Shown: piece by piece, positions 1-5,988 of the stretch
How positions within the stretch are numbered: position 1 is the stretch's first letter
Layout of the letters: each line of letters starts with the position of its first letter
Origin: Kiritimatiellia bacterium
GTDB taxonomy: Bacteria; Verrucomicrobiota; Kiritimatiellia; B70-G9
Reading direction: 5' to 3'
DNA length: 5,988 nt
Assembly (NCBI GenBank): GCA_012961745.1
Contig: DTYT01000035.1
Location: forward strand, 1-5,988
Made by a program: the position numbers and the translations under genes
The notes under the pieces: generated by a model
What the model was told of the DNA's origin: nothing
Database searches by the model: none
The model's input: the letters and a program-made list of their open reading frames with translations, nothing else

Positions 1-368
1 GGCCTGCCGCCTTGGAAAACGATGCAGTTGGCGGTGGCGGCAAAAGTCATCGGCGGAACGATCACTTCGTCGCCCGGGCCGATCTCCAGGGCGGACATGG
101 TGCCGTGCAGGGCCGCGGTTCCGCTGGAGAACGCCACACCGAACCCCGCGCCGGCGAACTCTGCCACCGCCCGCTCGAATTCCTCCACCTTCGGCCCGGT
201 GGTGAGCCATCCGGAGCGCAGAGTCTCGACCACCGCCCGGATATCGTCCTCGTCGATCGTCTGCCGCGCGTAAGGTATGAGCCGCGAGCTCGCCATCGCC
301 GAGCGCGGACCCGGCGTGGGGGCGGCGTTGTTCGAGACTCCTGATGATCCGTCCGGATCGCGCTCCAT
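1..368 (-). CDS. pseC: PseC-type PLP-dependent sugar aminotransferase (DegT/DnrJ/EryC1/StrS family), N-terminal part, cut by window edge
   Basis: Only the first 122 codons are present; the gene runs off the window at base 1. The reading shows the classic family N-terminus: IPYARQTIDEDDIRAVVETL at about residues 31-50, SGWLTTGPKVEEFE at 52-65, the SSGTAALH motif at 81-88 (a loop that contacts the PLP phosphate in this family) and GPGDEVIVPPMTFAATAN at 97-114. The PLP-binding lysine would lie outside the window. PseC transfers an amino group from glutamate to C4 of the 4-keto sugar made by PseB, the second step to CMP-pseudaminic acid in the cytoplasm. The PseC assignment rests on family match plus pseB directly upstream; the family alone also covers other sugar aminotransferases. 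The start at 368 has only a weak ribosome site. ATG at 296 would remove 24 Ser/Pro/Gly-rich residues and put the start close to where relatives begin, so it is a serious alternative. An in-frame TGA at 410-408 bounds the ORF. Confidence 0.85.
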   Translation of the reverse strand, partial: MERDPDGSSGVSNNAAPTPGPRSAMASSRLIPYARQTIDEDDIRAVVETLRSGWLTTGPKVEEFERAVAEFAGAGFGVAFSSGTAALHGTMSALEIGPGDEVIVPPMTFAATANCIVFQGGR

Positions 369-375
369 CCCGTCT

Positions 376-585
376 CTACCCACTTCCAACCGCCTGGTTC
401 TCACTCTTCACGGGGACGCGCCGCCGGTCCGGCATGGGTGCAACCGGCAGGTTCCCGAGAACCCGGTGCCCCTGCAGGAATACGCCGGGTAAAGCGAGAC
501 CCTGCAAGCTGAGTCGGATCAGCGAGGAGTAGGCTGCCGATCCAGAGCCAAGAAGCTCGCAGATTGCAACGGCAACCACGTGCAT
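376..585 (-). other. Gap between pseB and pseC with a doubtful 69-codon ORF
   Basis: The 247 bases between pseB (stop at 616) and pseC (ATG at 368) hold no recognised gene. One ORF fits wholly inside: ATG at 585, TAG at 376, 69 residues, starting MHVVAVAICELLGSGSAAYS. It begins 31 bases after the pseB stop, behind a GCAGGCGGG purine-rich stretch that sits very close to the ATG, and ends 8 bases before the pseC ATG. Codon third positions are fairly GC-rich, as in the neighbours. I do not recognise the product, and no conserved motif or clear membrane helix stands out. It may be a small real gene, a remnant, or chance in GC-rich DNA. A short inverted repeat (CCCGC-AG-GCGGG, 586-597) has too small a loop and no T-run, so I do not call it a terminator. 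Confidence 0.15.
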
Positions 586-615
586 CCCGCCTGCGGGCTG
601 TGTTCGACCCCGGTC

Positions 616-1704
616 TCACTCCCCTGATCTGAGCCCTTCTGGCTCCGGCTCCGGGTGAATACCCCTCTCCGCGGCCCATTCGCGCGCCTCGGGTAAATCC
701 AACCCGGCAATCATGCGGGCCAGTTCGTCCTCTCTCAGCCAGCGACTGTTGTTGTCGCTCCCGTAGTAGAATCCGTCGGGACAGGCACGCCCTCCCCTGT
801 CCAGATGCCAGTCGTCGCCCCACCAGGGAAAACTCGGCCGGATGATGAAGTGATCGCTGAACTCAAGTGTCTGCCGACCGTCGTCGACCGGGATCATCAC
901 CTCATGCAGCTTCTCGCCAGGCCGGATCCCGACAATTTCATGGCGACACCGGGGGGCAATGACCCGCGCCAGGTCCACGATGCGCATGCTCGGGATCTTG
1001 GGCACCCATATCTCCCCGCCCTTCATGTCCCGCAGGACATTCAGGACCAGCGACGCTCCCTGATCCAGCGTGATCCAGAACCGCGTCATGCGGTTATCGG
1101 TGATCGGGAGCACGCCGCTGCGGCGCTGGCGCAGGAAGAACGGGATCACGCTGCCGCGACTACCGACCACGTTGCCGTACCGTACCACCGAGAAGCGCGT
1201 CGGGCGCTCACCTACATAGCTGTTCCCTGCCACGAACAACTTGTCGGAGCACAACTTGGTCGCGCCGTAGAGATTGACCGGATTGGCGGCCTTGTCCGTG
1301 CTTAACGCCACCACGTGCCGCACCCTGTTGTCGATCGCGCAATTGATAACATTCGCAGCACCGATGATGTTGGTCTTGACGAACTCGAAGGGATTGTACT
1401 CCGCGGCCGGCACCTGTTTGAGGGCGGCGGCGTGGATGACGTACTCCACGCCTTCCATGGCGCGGCGCAGCCGGTCGCCATCCCGTACGTCGCCGAGGAT
1501 GAAACGGATACGCTGCAGTTCATCGCGCGAAAACGTCTGCCGCATCTGGAACTGCTTGAACTCATCCCGGCTGAAGATGATCACCGTCGCCTCCAGCCGA
1601 TGATCGAGAATCAGCCGGGTCAGCTTCTTGCCCAGCGAACCCGTGCCCCCCGTAATCAGCACCCGGCTGTCGCGCAGGAACTCCAGACTACCCAACCTGA
1701 TCAT
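616..1704 (-). CDS. pseB: UDP-N-acetylglucosamine 4,6-dehydratase (inverting), PseB
   Basis: This gene encodes 362 residues from the ATG at 1704. It is a short-chain dehydrogenase/reductase-fold enzyme that uses bound NADP to convert UDP-GlcNAc to UDP-2-acetamido-2,6-dideoxy-beta-L-arabino-hex-4-ulose, the first step of pseudaminic acid synthesis. Visible signatures are the nucleotide-binding loop ITGGTGSLGKK (17-27), IFSRDEFKQFQM (43-54), GDVRD (71-75), HAAALKQVP (91-99), the catalytic STDKA (135-139) with T136, D137 and K138, and YGATK with Y146 and K150. The spacing matches the Thr-Asp-Lys/Tyr set of Helicobacter FlaA1. The C-terminal GIRPGEKLHEVMIP and the DGF segment are also typical of PseB. 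Length is slightly above the usual 330-345 residues because of an acidic, proline-rich tail (PEPEPEG). The ORF opens further upstream (to 1797), but those 31 residues are unlike the family and overlap the previous gene. The chosen start has a strong ribosome site and overlaps the upstream stop by 4 bases, implying translational coupling. Confidence 0.95.
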   Translation of the reverse strand: MIRLGSLEFLRDSRVLITGGTGSLGKKLTRLILDHRLEATVIIFSRDEFKQFQMRQTFSRDELQRIRFILGDVRDGDRLRRAMEGVEYVIHAAALKQVPAAEYNPFEFVKTNIIGAANVINCAIDNRVRHVVALSTDKAANPVNLYGATKLCSDKLFVAGNSYVGERPTRFSVVRYGNVVGSRGSVIPFFLRQRRSGVLPITDNRMTRFWITLDQGASLVLNVLRDMKGGEIWVPKIPSMRIVDLARVIAPRCRHEIVGIRPGEKLHEVMIPVDDGRQTLEFSDHFIIRPSFPWWGDDWHLDRGGRACPDGFYYGSDNNSRWLREDELARMIAGLDLPEAREWAAERGIHPEPEPEGLRSGE

Positions 1705-2876
1705 AGCTGCTCCTCCCTCGGGTGTGGACGGCCACCGCGGAGCTCGACGGTGATGAACACCCCGTAGATCGCGTTGCGCTCCCGCGGAGGCTCCCACAGC
1801 CAGAATCGCCGCGGTGAAGTGTTATAGAGATCATACACGGCAAGCAGTTTACCCGGCTCCACCTCCGCCAGGCCGACATAGCCGGTGCTGCGGACGTCGG
1901 CCGGAGTCAAGCGGATTTCCCGGCGCCAGGTCTTTCCGTAGTCAGTACTGAACATCAGGTTGTTCCCCGGCCGGCCGAAAGCACACGCCAGCACCCCGTT
2001 GCTCATCAACAGGAGCCGTGGGCGTACGCCGGGTCGCGGGAAGAACCGCGTCCTCCAGGTGATCCCGTCATCCAGGCTCTCCGCCAGCAGCATCTTCGCC
2101 GAGCCGCCCTTCTCCGAGTAGCTCGCGTAAGTCCCGGTCCGCATCAGGCACAGAAGGCGTCCGTCGGGAAGCCGTACCAGGGACGGTTCAGCCGGCCCGT
2201 GGGTGCCCCAGGGCGCGTCTTGGGGCCGGGCAATAACCGAGCGGACATGAAAACTCCGGCCTCCATCGCCCGACTCGAGCAGCAATACAGTATAGCGCCG
2301 CTCTTCACGCAGCGGGCCGCAGAAGGGAACCTGCAGGCGACCATCCGGGAGGGATAGCCCGTGGGGAGAAACCTCCCCCCGATCCAACGGTACTCCGAAC
2401 TGAATCTGGATATCGTATCTCGGTCCCCATTCGCCGGATGCCCATACCCGCCGCGCCGCCAGGCGAAAGCGGTCCCCGCAACCTCGAACCTTGCGCAATT
2501 CGCGTGAGTAGACCAGACAGGATCCATCCGGGAGGGCTATGCAACCCCGCAGATCCATCTGCCGTCCCAGTGACGCCTTGAGCTGCCGCCACGAGATGCC
2601 GCCGTCGCACGAAAGCAACTGCCCGCCGGGTGAGACCGGAACGTCGCCGCGCGACATGAACAGCAGCGCCACGCACCGCGGAGGAAGCCGCCATAGCAGG
2701 GGGTGCGAATAGAATCCCCAGCCCAAGGGTCGATTGCTGCCCGCAATCAGGAAAGGGCCTCCGACGCGTATCGTCAGCGTGTCGCGGGCCGTCGCTATGG
2801 TACGGCATCCGTTCGACAGCCCGATCACCACGCAGCACATGCAAGCGCCAATAAACCCTGCCCGGCCACATTCCAC
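1701..2876 (-). CDS. Sialidase-like six-bladed beta-propeller protein (BNR/Asp-box), probably exported
   Basis: The product has 391 residues with a GTG start at 2876, preceded by GAGGGG at 8 bases. Four Asp-box motifs (S-x-D-x-G-x-[TS]-W and close variants) are visible: SCDGGISW (89-96), SGDGGRSF (202-209), SLDDGITW (267-274) and STDYGKTW (310-317). Between them LPDG recurs at 115, 176 and 236, with SNG at 292, about one per 54-61 residues, as expected for propeller blades. EPSLVRLPDGRLLCLMRTG (230-248) and GYVGLAEVEPGKLLAVYD (332-349) resemble neuraminidase-family (GH33-like, BNR) blades. I could not assign the arginine triad or the Tyr/Glu pair securely, and no FRIP-like motif is obvious, so catalysis is unproven. 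The N-terminus has a hydrophobic stretch (about 7-20) and several cysteines, suggesting a signal peptide, possibly a lipoprotein, though the LSNGC site at 20-24 is a poor lipobox. The stop overlaps the pseB start. In this setting it might trim, bind or remodel a nonulosonate-containing glycan; it could instead be a non-enzymatic binding propeller. Confidence 0.75.
   Translation of the reverse strand: MECGRAGFIGACMCCVVIGLSNGCRTIATARDTLTIRVGGPFLIAGSNRPLGWGFYSHPLLWRLPPRCVALLFMSRGDVPVSPGGQLLSCDGGISWRQLKASLGRQMDLRGCIALPDGSCLVYSRELRKVRGCGDRFRLAARRVWASGEWGPRYDIQIQFGVPLDRGEVSPHGLSLPDGRLQVPFCGPLREERRYTVLLLESGDGGRSFHVRSVIARPQDAPWGTHGPAEPSLVRLPDGRLLCLMRTGTYASYSEKGGSAKMLLAESLDDGITWRTRFFPRPGVRPRLLLMSNGVLACAFGRPGNNLMFSTDYGKTWRREIRLTPADVRSTGYVGLAEVEPGKLLAVYDLYNTSPRRFWLWEPPRERNAIYGVFITVELRGGRPHPREEQL
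1710..1717 (-). promoter_or_regulatory. Ribosome binding site of pseB that fixes its start
   Basis: GGGAGGAG on the minus strand is followed by a 5-base spacer (CAGCT) and ATGA. It is the strongest Shine-Dalgarno match I found in the window. It lies inside the last codons of the sialidase-like gene and favours 1704 as the pseB start over the longer ORF opening at 1797. Confidence 0.75.
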
Positions 2877-2980
2877 AGCACGAACCCCTCACGCTCCTTG
2901 AGCCGACGATCCCCTCACCCGGGCTAAAGCCTTCCGCAGACAGTAGCCCGTCCCCTTTGGCCTCCACCTGGAGACATGAT

Positions 2981-3009
2981 AGTATACGCAAGGCCAATAG
3001 AGGTGTTGC
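2981..3009 (-). promoter_or_regulatory. Possible sigma70-type promoter for the sialidase-like gene, pseB and pseC
   Basis: On the minus strand TATACT (2986-2981) matches 5 of 6 bases of the -10 consensus and lies in a locally AT-rich patch of otherwise GC-rich DNA. GCAACA (3009-3004), 17 bases upstream, matches only 3 of 6 bases of the -35 consensus. It would give a leader of roughly 100 bases before the GTG at 2876. The position, in a stretch without an intact gene and ahead of a new run of coupled genes, is sensible, but the match is modest and promoter rules for this organism are unknown. Confidence 0.3.
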
Positions 3010-3026
3010 GTCCGGCTCCTCCGACA

Positions 3027-3337
3027 CCCGGCGCTCATGCCTTCAAGCAGTTCCTTGCGTCGCAAAAGTTCTTCATCACTTTATCCGGTGAGGGTTGATC
3101 ACGAATTCATCTGCGTCTCCGAGTCTTTCCAGATATTCCTCCTCGTCGTCCATGAATCCCAAACCGCCAGCACTGCTCACACGGGGATGCACCAGTGAAG
3201 ACCGCAATCCGCCGATTGCACGCGCCAGCCATGCTCGCGCGAAATCGAGTACGGCGCCGCGATGCCCAACGGAAAGGTTGTATCGCCGCGACTCGGAGGG
3301 GCATTACCGGCAGGATCCTCGACGTGTGTTCAGTCAT
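3027..3337 (-). pseudogene. Broken gene remnant between wzt and the sialidase-like gene (candidate)
   Basis: From the Wzt stop to the sialidase-like gene (3329-2877, about 450 bases) there is no intact convincing gene. Protein-like sequence appears in pieces: an ATG at 3337 overlapping the Wzt stop (ATGACTGA; MTEHTSRILPVM); then in another frame DTTFPLGIAAPYSISREHGW within 3329-3177; then MDDEEEYLERLGDADEFVIN within 3153-3076; then back in the earlier frame SDEELLRRKELLEG from 3080. One extra C in the CCCC run (3183-3186) and one fewer A in the AAA run (3080-3082) would join the last three pieces into one reading. That suggests a gene inactivated by small indels, or sequencing errors at homopolymers. 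The joined piece would be an acidic, charged C-terminal end of a protein I do not recognise; a sugar-modifying or glycosyltransferase gene would fit the place but is only a guess. It could also be chance open frames in GC-rich DNA. Confidence 0.35.
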
Positions 3338-4742
3338 CAAAAAGCCAGGTGTGCTCGATACTTACCTTGGCGCCGGTGATACCTTCGACCTGCCTCAGCG
3401 TATCCGGGGTATCGCCCCTGCCGGCGCGACGCCTCTCTACCGTGAAAGGGCGCGTGCAAAATCCACCGCACAGTGCCACCAGACCCGAAGCATCCCGTGC
3501 ACCGATATGCCACAGGTACGTCCCGGGCTTTACGGCGAAGCCGGGGAAGAATACCCGCAGCAGGTTAGCACCCGCCCGGCATCGCACCCCAATTCCCTCC
3601 TCCAGCATGTTGGCATCAAAGACTCGAAGGTCGTCTGCACGGTGGATCAGGGTCACGTAGAACCGTAGGTTTTCCAGCGGCACAGCCGCGTGGTATCCGA
3701 TTTCCAATTCGACTGCGGTGGGTACCGTCACCCGATCCAAAACGGCTCCCGACCGGTCGCGCATCCGCACGCTTGTTATCACCACCGGATACGCCATGGA
3801 ATCGGCGGTTTGGGATGTCCTCGTCGGGGCGCGCACTGCTGCGCGCGCCGCGGACGCAAGGTACCTCTGGGTGACGTCAAAAGTGTCGCCCATAGCCACG
3901 ATCCGCCCCTTATAGAGCCAGATCGCCCTCTCACACAAGCCCTGGATATTGTGCATGTAATGGGACACCAGCATCTGCGCCTTCCCGGCGTCTACGAGGC
4001 GCCGCATGTGATTGAGGCACTTCAATTGAAAGCGGGAGTCGCCCACCGCCAGGATTTCGTCCACCAGCAGGATGTCGGGATCCAGGTGGGCCGCCACGCT
4101 GAATCCCAGGCGAACCAGCATGCCCGAGCTGTAGGTCTTGATGGGTGCATCAATGAATTCTCCTAGTTCCGAAAACTCAATGATCCGATCCATCAGGCGG
4201 TTTATCTCGCGCGACGTCAGCCCGAAGACCGCGGCATTGACATAGATGTTCTCTCGCCCCGAGAGCATGGGATGAAAACCGGCACCCAGGGCGATAAGCG
4301 CCTGCAGCCGGCCCCGGATCGCAACCCGGCCGAACGTCGGATCGTAAATGCCGCTCAGAATGGAGAACAAGGTGCTCTTGCCGGCGCCGTTGGGACCGAT
4401 GAGCCCCAGGCATTCACCCCGCCGCAATTCAAAAGACACGTCCCGTAGTGCCCAGAACTCTGAGGGCCTCAAGCAGTCACTTTCGGGTCGGGGAACCGGC
4501 TGGCGGCCCCGGCCTTCGGCTTGCCCGCGTTTGCCTTCACGGGCAGGCTGTCCATGCGACGATACGTGCGAGGCGTCCGCTAGACGCGCGGCTAAACATG
4601 GGGATCGGTGCCTGCGGGGAATCAGCGACGCTCGGGCTATGTCGCCCAGCCCGTAGAGCATCGCCCTCTTGAGCGAGCGCGCAAATTTCTTTGAGAGTCC
4701 TTCCACCCTCATTACTACTTCATTCATTGCCTCCGCCCCCAT
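3330..4742 (-). CDS. wzt: ABC transporter ATPase for polysaccharide/O-antigen export (Wzt type) with C-terminal substrate-recognition domain
   Basis: This 470-residue protein powers export of an undecaprenyl-linked glycan through the permease encoded just upstream. Its N-terminal half is an ABC ATPase: Walker A GPNGAGKST (116-124), the YSSGM signature (204-208) followed by LVRLGFSVAA, Walker B DILLVDE (223-229) with catalytic E229, and the switch histidine H261 in LVSH. FHPMLSGRENIYVNA (156-170) is typical of the polysaccharide-export subfamily. Residues from about 310 to 470 form a likely beta-sandwich domain, as in Wzt proteins that recognise a specific glycan end, closing with the usual IEHTW-type strand. 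Residues 45-92 are a long Arg/Gly/Pro-rich linker before LRPSEFWALRDVSFELRRGE; related ATPases have a shorter variable stretch there. The ATG at 4742 is 13 bases after the permease stop. ATG at 4727 (MNEVV) is an alternative, preceded by a GGAGG that is unusually close. The low-coordinate end opens into the broken-gene region. Confidence 0.92.
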   Translation of the reverse strand: MGAEAMNEVVMRVEGLSKKFARSLKRAMLYGLGDIARASLIPRRHRSPCLAARLADASHVSSHGQPAREGKRGQAEGRGRQPVPRPESDCLRPSEFWALRDVSFELRRGECLGLIGPNGAGKSTLFSILSGIYDPTFGRVAIRGRLQALIALGAGFHPMLSGRENIYVNAAVFGLTSREINRLMDRIIEFSELGEFIDAPIKTYSSGMLVRLGFSVAAHLDPDILLVDEILAVGDSRFQLKCLNHMRRLVDAGKAQMLVSHYMHNIQGLCERAIWLYKGRIVAMGDTFDVTQRYLASAARAAVRAPTRTSQTADSMAYPVVITSVRMRDRSGAVLDRVTVPTAVELEIGYHAAVPLENLRFYVTLIHRADDLRVFDANMLEEGIGVRCRAGANLLRVFFPGFAVKPGTYLWHIGARDASGLVALCGGFCTRPFTVERRRAGRGDTPDTLRQVEGITGAKVSIEHTWLFDD

Positions 4743-4755
4743 GTCGGGCCACGTA

Positions 4756-5655
4756 CTAGAGGCGCTCGGCCAGCAGGGGTTCGCACACGTGAAAGATCCT
4801 CCACCCTACGCCCAGCACAAGGAATGCAATGCCCGTCGCCGCGGCCAGCCCGTTGTCGATCACCATCGGGCCTCCGTCAATCACCCGATCGATGATCTGG
4901 ATGAAATGTGAAACCGGATTCAGATTATGGATCCAGTAAAGGGCCAGCTGGGAGCGGCTGATTCCCGGAACCAACTGCGGGGTGGCAATAACCGTGGGCG
5001 CCAGCAACATCCCGAACTGGAACGAGAATTCAAGGATCCGGCTCATGTCCCGCATCATGGTGTTGATGGGCGCAAAAACGAAGCCCAGCCCCAGGGCGAA
5101 GGCAAAGAGTGGCACCACCCATACCAACGCCCAGAGCGCGGAGAGCGGGGGATGAAAGCCGATCAGCAACATGGTCAGGGCAACTACGACAAGGCGGATG
5201 CCGAAATTCACCAGCGCATTGCCCACACTGCTCAATACAACCACTTCACGGGGGAAATAGATACGGGTCACCAGGGGCCCGGCGTTTGCGATACTTGTGG
5301 TCGCCATGGTGGTAACCTGCGCGAATAAGCCCCACAACGTCGTCCCCACAAGCGCAAAGACGGCATAGGGCATGCGGTAGCCCTCCAGCGGCACGTTCAC
5401 CACCTGCGCTCGCCGTAATAGCGTGAAAACCACGGTTATGGCCAGCGGCGGTAGAGCGATCCACACATAACCCAGGAACGACTGGCGGAATTGGCCGGCT
5501 ACACCGCGTATGACCAGGCGGCGGACCAATTCGCGATATCTCCACAGCTCCTCCAGCATGGTCCGCCAGGCACCGAGTCCCACCCGGTCCGGTGAAAAGG
5601 CCTCGTAGACGGTGAGCGAATCCGACCTGTGGTGAACTTTCACGGCGCCTCTCAC
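4756..5655 (-). CDS. wzm: ABC-2 type polysaccharide/O-antigen export permease (Wzm type)
   Basis: This 299-residue inner-membrane protein forms the channel half of the exporter with the neighbouring ATPase, moving a lipid-linked glycan from cytoplasm to periplasm. A soluble N-terminus (1-55) with the amphipathic stretch LWRYRELVRRLVIRGVAGQF leads into the family motif QSFLGYVWIALPPLA (58-72). About six membrane segments follow, near 62-80, 95-118, 138-166, 172-197, 208-226 and 268-287. NLNPVSHFIQIIDRVI (244-259) is the periplasmic-end motif typical of this family. The start is taken as GTG 5655, which overlaps the upstream stop by 4 bases (GTGA). GTG at 5643, with GAGAGG four bases ahead, is about equally likely and would remove four residues. 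The pairing with an adjacent Wzt makes the role firm; the transported glycan cannot be read from the sequence. Confidence 0.92.
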   Translation of the reverse strand: MRGAVKVHHRSDSLTVYEAFSPDRVGLGAWRTMLEELWRYRELVRRLVIRGVAGQFRQSFLGYVWIALPPLAITVVFTLLRRAQVVNVPLEGYRMPYAVFALVGTTLWGLFAQVTTMATTSIANAGPLVTRIYFPREVVVLSSVGNALVNFGIRLVVVALTMLLIGFHPPLSALWALVWVVPLFAFALGLGFVFAPINTMMRDMSRILEFSFQFGMLLAPTVIATPQLVPGISRSQLALYWIHNLNPVSHFIQIIDRVIDGGPMVIDNGLAAATGIAFLVLGVGWRIFHVCEPLLAERL

Positions 5656-5988
5656 CCCGCCGGGACGGCGGCCGGAACCATCAGCGAGGCCGGTTGCCTC
5701 ACTTCCGACCGGACGGCCGCCAACAAGGAACTGGCGGAGGCCGCCAAAATCAGGGTCACCGGATTCCAGGGCAGCGGCGAGAAGAAGCCTCCCACCGCGA
5801 TGGTCACCGCCTGCATCTTGAAGGTCCAGCCGATGTCGCTGACTTCCGGCCAGGACCGTACCAGCATGCGCTGAACCCGCCTTCCCCGCAGATACATGGT
5901 CAACAGAAGTGTAAGGTACGCCCCCATTCCAAGGAATCCCATCTGTCGTCCGGCCATAAGGATTTCGCAGTGGACCTGCCCGGCGGCA
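5652..5988 (-). CDS. C-terminal end of an O-antigen ligase/polymerase-like membrane protein, cut by window edge
   Basis: The frame is open from the window edge at 5988 to a TGA at 5654-5652, giving about 111 residues, so the ATG at 5957 is probably internal. It begins AGQVHCEILMAGRQMGFLGM, reminiscent of the conserved 'H-N-x-x-L...E-x-G-x-x-G' region near the end of O-antigen ligase (Wzy_C/WaaL) proteins. A hydrophobic segment GFLGMGAYLTLLLTMYL follows, then a basic cytoplasmic loop (LRGRRVQRM), then a second hydrophobic stretch from MQAVTIAVGGFF to LILAASASSLLAAV. Such proteins join exported glycan to lipid A core or to protein in the periplasm, which suits a position just ahead of the exporter genes. 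With only the tail visible, a polymerase (Wzy) or another polytopic protein is possible. The tail overlaps the permease start by 4 bases, so the two are probably translated together. Confidence 0.55.
   Translation of the reverse strand, partial: AAGQVHCEILMAGRQMGFLGMGAYLTLLLTMYLRGRRVQRMLVRSWPEVSDIGWTFKMQAVTIAVGGFFSPLPWNPVTLILAASASSLLAAVRSEVRQPASLMVPAAVPAG

Noticed and set aside
12..344. Plus-strand ORFs throughout the window (for example 12-344, 805-1305, 3195-3668, 4927-5328)
   Set aside because: Each lies antisense to a recognised minus-strand gene, has low-complexity His/Arg/Pro/Ser-rich composition and matches no family I recognise.
586..597. Inverted repeat after pseB as a transcription terminator
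   Set aside because: It has a 5-base stem with a 2-base loop and no T-run on the transcribed strand.
401..823. 140-codon minus-strand ORF overlapping the end of pseB
   Set aside because: It overlaps the well-supported pseB C-terminus in another frame and is rich in Arg/Gly/Ala, as expected for a shadow frame in GC-rich DNA.
1705..1797. Longer PseB form beginning at 1797
   Set aside because: The extra 31 residues are unlike PseB N-termini and overlap the sialidase-like coding sequence; the strong ribosome site supports 1704.
2341..2540. Near-identical 13-base DNA repeat CCATCCGGGAGGG around 2341 and 2525
   Set aside because: It simply encodes the recurring LPDG turn of the propeller blades rather than being a mobile or regulatory repeat.
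2305..3027. 240-codon minus-strand ORF starting with GTG at 3027
   Set aside because: Most of it is out of frame with the sialidase-like gene, whose Asp boxes are clear. Its first 40 or so codons (SEEPDATPLLALRI) look slightly protein-like but have no support as a separate gene; they might belong to the broken-gene region.
3107..3340. 77-codon minus-strand ORF directly after wzt as an intact gene
   Set aside because: After the first dozen residues it becomes an Arg-rich string without protein character, while other frames over the same bases look more coding-like. It is kept only as the possible start of the broken gene.

Overview
This window is part of a surface-polysaccharide gene cluster from a GC-rich bacterium, almost certainly Gram-negative: a Wzm/Wzt-type ABC exporter and an O-antigen-ligase-like protein belong to lipopolysaccharide O-antigen or capsule assembly across two membranes. 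The sequence alone does not support a genus. All recognisable genes are on the minus strand, so transcription runs from high to low coordinates.

In transcription order: (1) 5988-5652, the C-terminal end of a multi-spanning membrane protein that looks like an O-antigen ligase/polymerase, cut by the window edge; (2) 5655-4756, an ABC-2 type polysaccharide export permease (Wzm type), starting in a 4-base overlap with the previous gene; (3) 4742-3330, its ATPase (Wzt type) with a C-terminal carbohydrate-recognition-like domain; (4) about 3337-2877, a stretch of roughly 450 bases with no intact gene, in which pieces of protein-like sequence lie in alternating frames, suggesting a broken gene, and which also holds a possible promoter; (5) 2876-1701, a predicted exported sialidase-like beta-propeller protein with four Asp-box motifs; (6) 1704-616, PseB, the UDP-GlcNAc 4,6-dehydratase (inverting) that starts pseudaminic acid synthesis, whose start overlaps the sialidase-like gene's stop (ATGA); (7) 615-369, a 247-base gap holding one small doubtful ORF; (8) 368-1, the N-terminal third of PseC, the aminotransferase that acts on the PseB product, cut by the window edge.

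Together, PseB and PseC make UDP-4-amino-4,6-dideoxy-beta-L-AltNAc, the precursor of pseudaminic acid, a bacterial sialic-acid-like nonulosonic acid. The glycan carrying it would be built on the cytoplasmic side, exported by Wzm/Wzt and ligated on the periplasmic side. The most interesting point is the tight coupling of a sialidase-like propeller gene to pseB: an enzyme family that normally cleaves sialic acids is encoded in one unit with genes making a sialic acid analogue. No mobile element, CRISPR array, tRNA or rRNA was seen.
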